Source of the DNA: Ascidiaceihabitans sp034111945
Lineage (GTDB): Bacteria > Pseudomonadota > Alphaproteobacteria > Rhodobacterales > Rhodobacteraceae
Reading direction: 5' to 3'
Assembly: GCA_047626725.1 (NCBI GenBank)
Contig: JBLHSG010000005.1
Span: forward strand, 62,001 to 126,000
DNA length: 64,000 bases
Both the position numbers and the translations under genes were made by a program. Shown one piece after another: positions 63,901-64,000 of this stretch; position 1 is the first letter of the stretch; the number at the start of each line of letters is the position of its first letter. Under the pieces are notes generated by a model. The model was not told the origin of the DNA. It was given only the letters and a program-made list of their open reading frames with translations, and searched no databases.

Positions 63901-64000
63901 ATTGGTGACAGGTAGGCATCAACCACGGCCGTGTCACCGCGCGACACCAGCTTGATCAGCGGGCTTGCCTCGTGACTGAGCGACACTTGGCTAAAGCCGG
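60966..64000 (-). CDS. Fused hydantoinase/5-oxoprolinase (HyuA-HyuB), 5' end outside the window
   Basis: The frame is open to the right edge; codons before the GTG at 63986 read GFSQ, which continues the family sequence, so the start lies beyond 64000. HyuA-type motifs include LSGPAGGVVGMV and GFDMGGTSTDV (ATPase-like fold) and NCFGGAGGQHACLVADALG. The HyuB half begins near codon 500 of the visible part (EVFNNLFMSIADQMG) and ends with GGGGYG. Such enzymes cleave cyclic amides (5-oxoproline, hydantoins) with ATP, or are related to acetone/acetophenone carboxylases. About 1010 residues are visible of about 1200. Confidence 0.92.
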   Translation of the reverse strand, partial: GFSQVSLSHEASPLIKLVSRGDTAVVDAYLSPILRRYVNQVADALGTTKGGCEQLMFMRSNGGLTDAKLFEGRDAILSGPAGGVVGMVRTAADQGFDKLIGFDMGGTSTDVCHFAGEYERSFETEVAGVRMRAPMMSIHTVAAGGGSLLSYSAGRMQVGPESAGANPGPAAYRRGGPLTVTDCNVLLGKLQPDQFPSVFGPNADQPLDGDVVREKFGELAKEIDGDRRIEDIAEGFLRIAVENMANAIKKISVQRGYDVTKYTMNCFGGAGGQHACLVADALGMKSIFIHPFAGVLSAFGMGLADVRAMREHQFGNGLDQVAQAKDVLATLSELVETEVASQGIGADQIRVVTMAHMRPDGAQQTIPVPFGTPKNMTAAFEAAHHQQFGFVPTDATLLIDVLTAEAIGNTGERVSMPDTEPTDVTPQTGKMWSAGAWRNVPLVDRMTLAKGAHVDGPAILTEPTGTNILEAGWQAKCVEGGNLVLTRIVPLARQEAIGTSVDPVMLEVFNNLFMSIADQMGATLANTAYSVNIKERYDFSCAIFDEAGDLVANAPHVPVHLGSMSESVRTVLRQNAGQIKPGDVFMMNNPYNGGTHLPDVTVITPVFDEAGTRIVYTVASRGHHADIGGKTPGSAPPDSRVIEEEGVLIDNFLLVKQGQLLDAASRELLASGRYPCRNIDQNMADLAAQIAANATGLAELHRITKQFGLDTVHAYMGHVQDNAEESVRRVLDVLKDCAFTYPLDSGAQIKVAISVDHANREALIDFTGTSEQSEFNYNAPLAICRAVVLYVFRTLVGSDIPMNEGCLKPLILKVPDGSMINPRAPAAVISGNTEVSQAIADTLYGALGVIAGSQGTMNNFVYGNDVHQNYETICGGTGAGDGFDGTSAVHSHMTNTRMTDPEVLETRFPVQVDEFSIREDSGGAGAFKGGNGITRRLRFLEPMTVTVLSSHREIPTHGAAGGGQGGVGENAVERADGTVEKLRGNDEAQLNAGDVFMMKTPGGGGYGKAE

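Noticed and set aside
1..64000. CRISPR arrays, transposases, integrases, tRNA or rRNA genes
   Set aside because: No regularly spaced repeats, transposase or integrase motifs, or recognisable cloverleaf or rRNA sequence were seen on either strand.

Overview
This is a gene-dense stretch of chromosome, most likely from a marine alphaproteobacterium of the Roseobacter group (Rhodobacterales). The indications are indirect: a sorbitol/mannitol ABC cassette like the smo/mtl operon of Rhodobacter, a five-step hut pathway using HutF plus HutG, a TRAP transporter, a ProVWX-type betaine transporter, TupABC, ATGA-overlapped operons, and a moderately high GC content. I see no rRNA, tRNA, CRISPR array, insertion sequence or phage gene. 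The outer two genes (a protein of unknown function on the left, a fused hydantoinase/oxoprolinase on the right) run off the window.

Layout. 1-1551: 3' part of an unknown gene. 1576-4735 (-): TRAP transporter dctP-dctQ-dctM. 4903-6003 (-): zinc-type dehydrogenase. 6498-9144 (+): acetyl-CoA synthetase and a zinc-type adenylate kinase. 9201-9704 (+): flavin reductase. 9689-11852 (-): tungstate transporter tupB-tupC-tupA. 12082-13077 (+): AraC regulator. 13074-19737: two divergent operons, LeuB-like dehydrogenase, Gfo/Idh oxidoreductase and GntR on one side, ABM-domain protein, metallo-lactonase, OtnK kinase, OtnC decarboxylase and a 2H-phosphoesterase-like DUF1045 protein on the other. Together they look like a sugar-acid (tetronate) pathway. 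19742-22150 (-): UvrD/PcrA helicase. 22238-22723 (-): degenerate receiver-like protein. 22857-27613 (+): lactate-type FMN dehydrogenase and pyruvate carboxylase. 27667-34764 (+): TPR protein, two unknown proteins, a DyP-type peroxidase, an unusual cytochrome P450 and a GST-fold protein. 34765-36465 (-): phosphonate-monoester-hydrolase/sulfatase family enzyme. 36552-43181: hutI-hutH-hutG-hutU (-) and divergent hutF (+), a full histidine-to-glutamate route. 43411-51515 (+): polyol uptake and catabolism operon. 51512-54639 (-): PLP C-S lyase, M20 deacylase and Asp/Glu racemase family enzyme, divergent from an M24 peptidase (54723-55889). 56006-59126 (-): betaine-type ABC transporter. 59495-60949 (+): amidase. 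60966-64000 (-): HyuA-HyuB fusion.

The genes fit a scavenger of small dissolved organics. Transporters take up organic acids, polyols, betaines and tungstate; catabolic modules convert histidine, polyols, lactate, acetate and a sugar acid to central intermediates; pyruvate carboxylase refills oxaloacetate.

The most unusual region is 29105-34764. A heme peroxidase, a P450 whose I-helix lacks the acid of the usual acid-alcohol pair, a GST-fold protein and two unknown, probably membrane-associated proteins form one tight transcription unit, reminiscent in logic (not shown in homology) of oxylipin-type pathways. A second pattern is that all three secondary-metabolite uptake operons with a separate binding protein (TRAP, polyol, betaine) carry a strong stem-loop directly behind the binding-protein gene. 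Starts were moved inward from the longest open frame where family alignment, ATGA overlap or a ribosome binding site favoured it.
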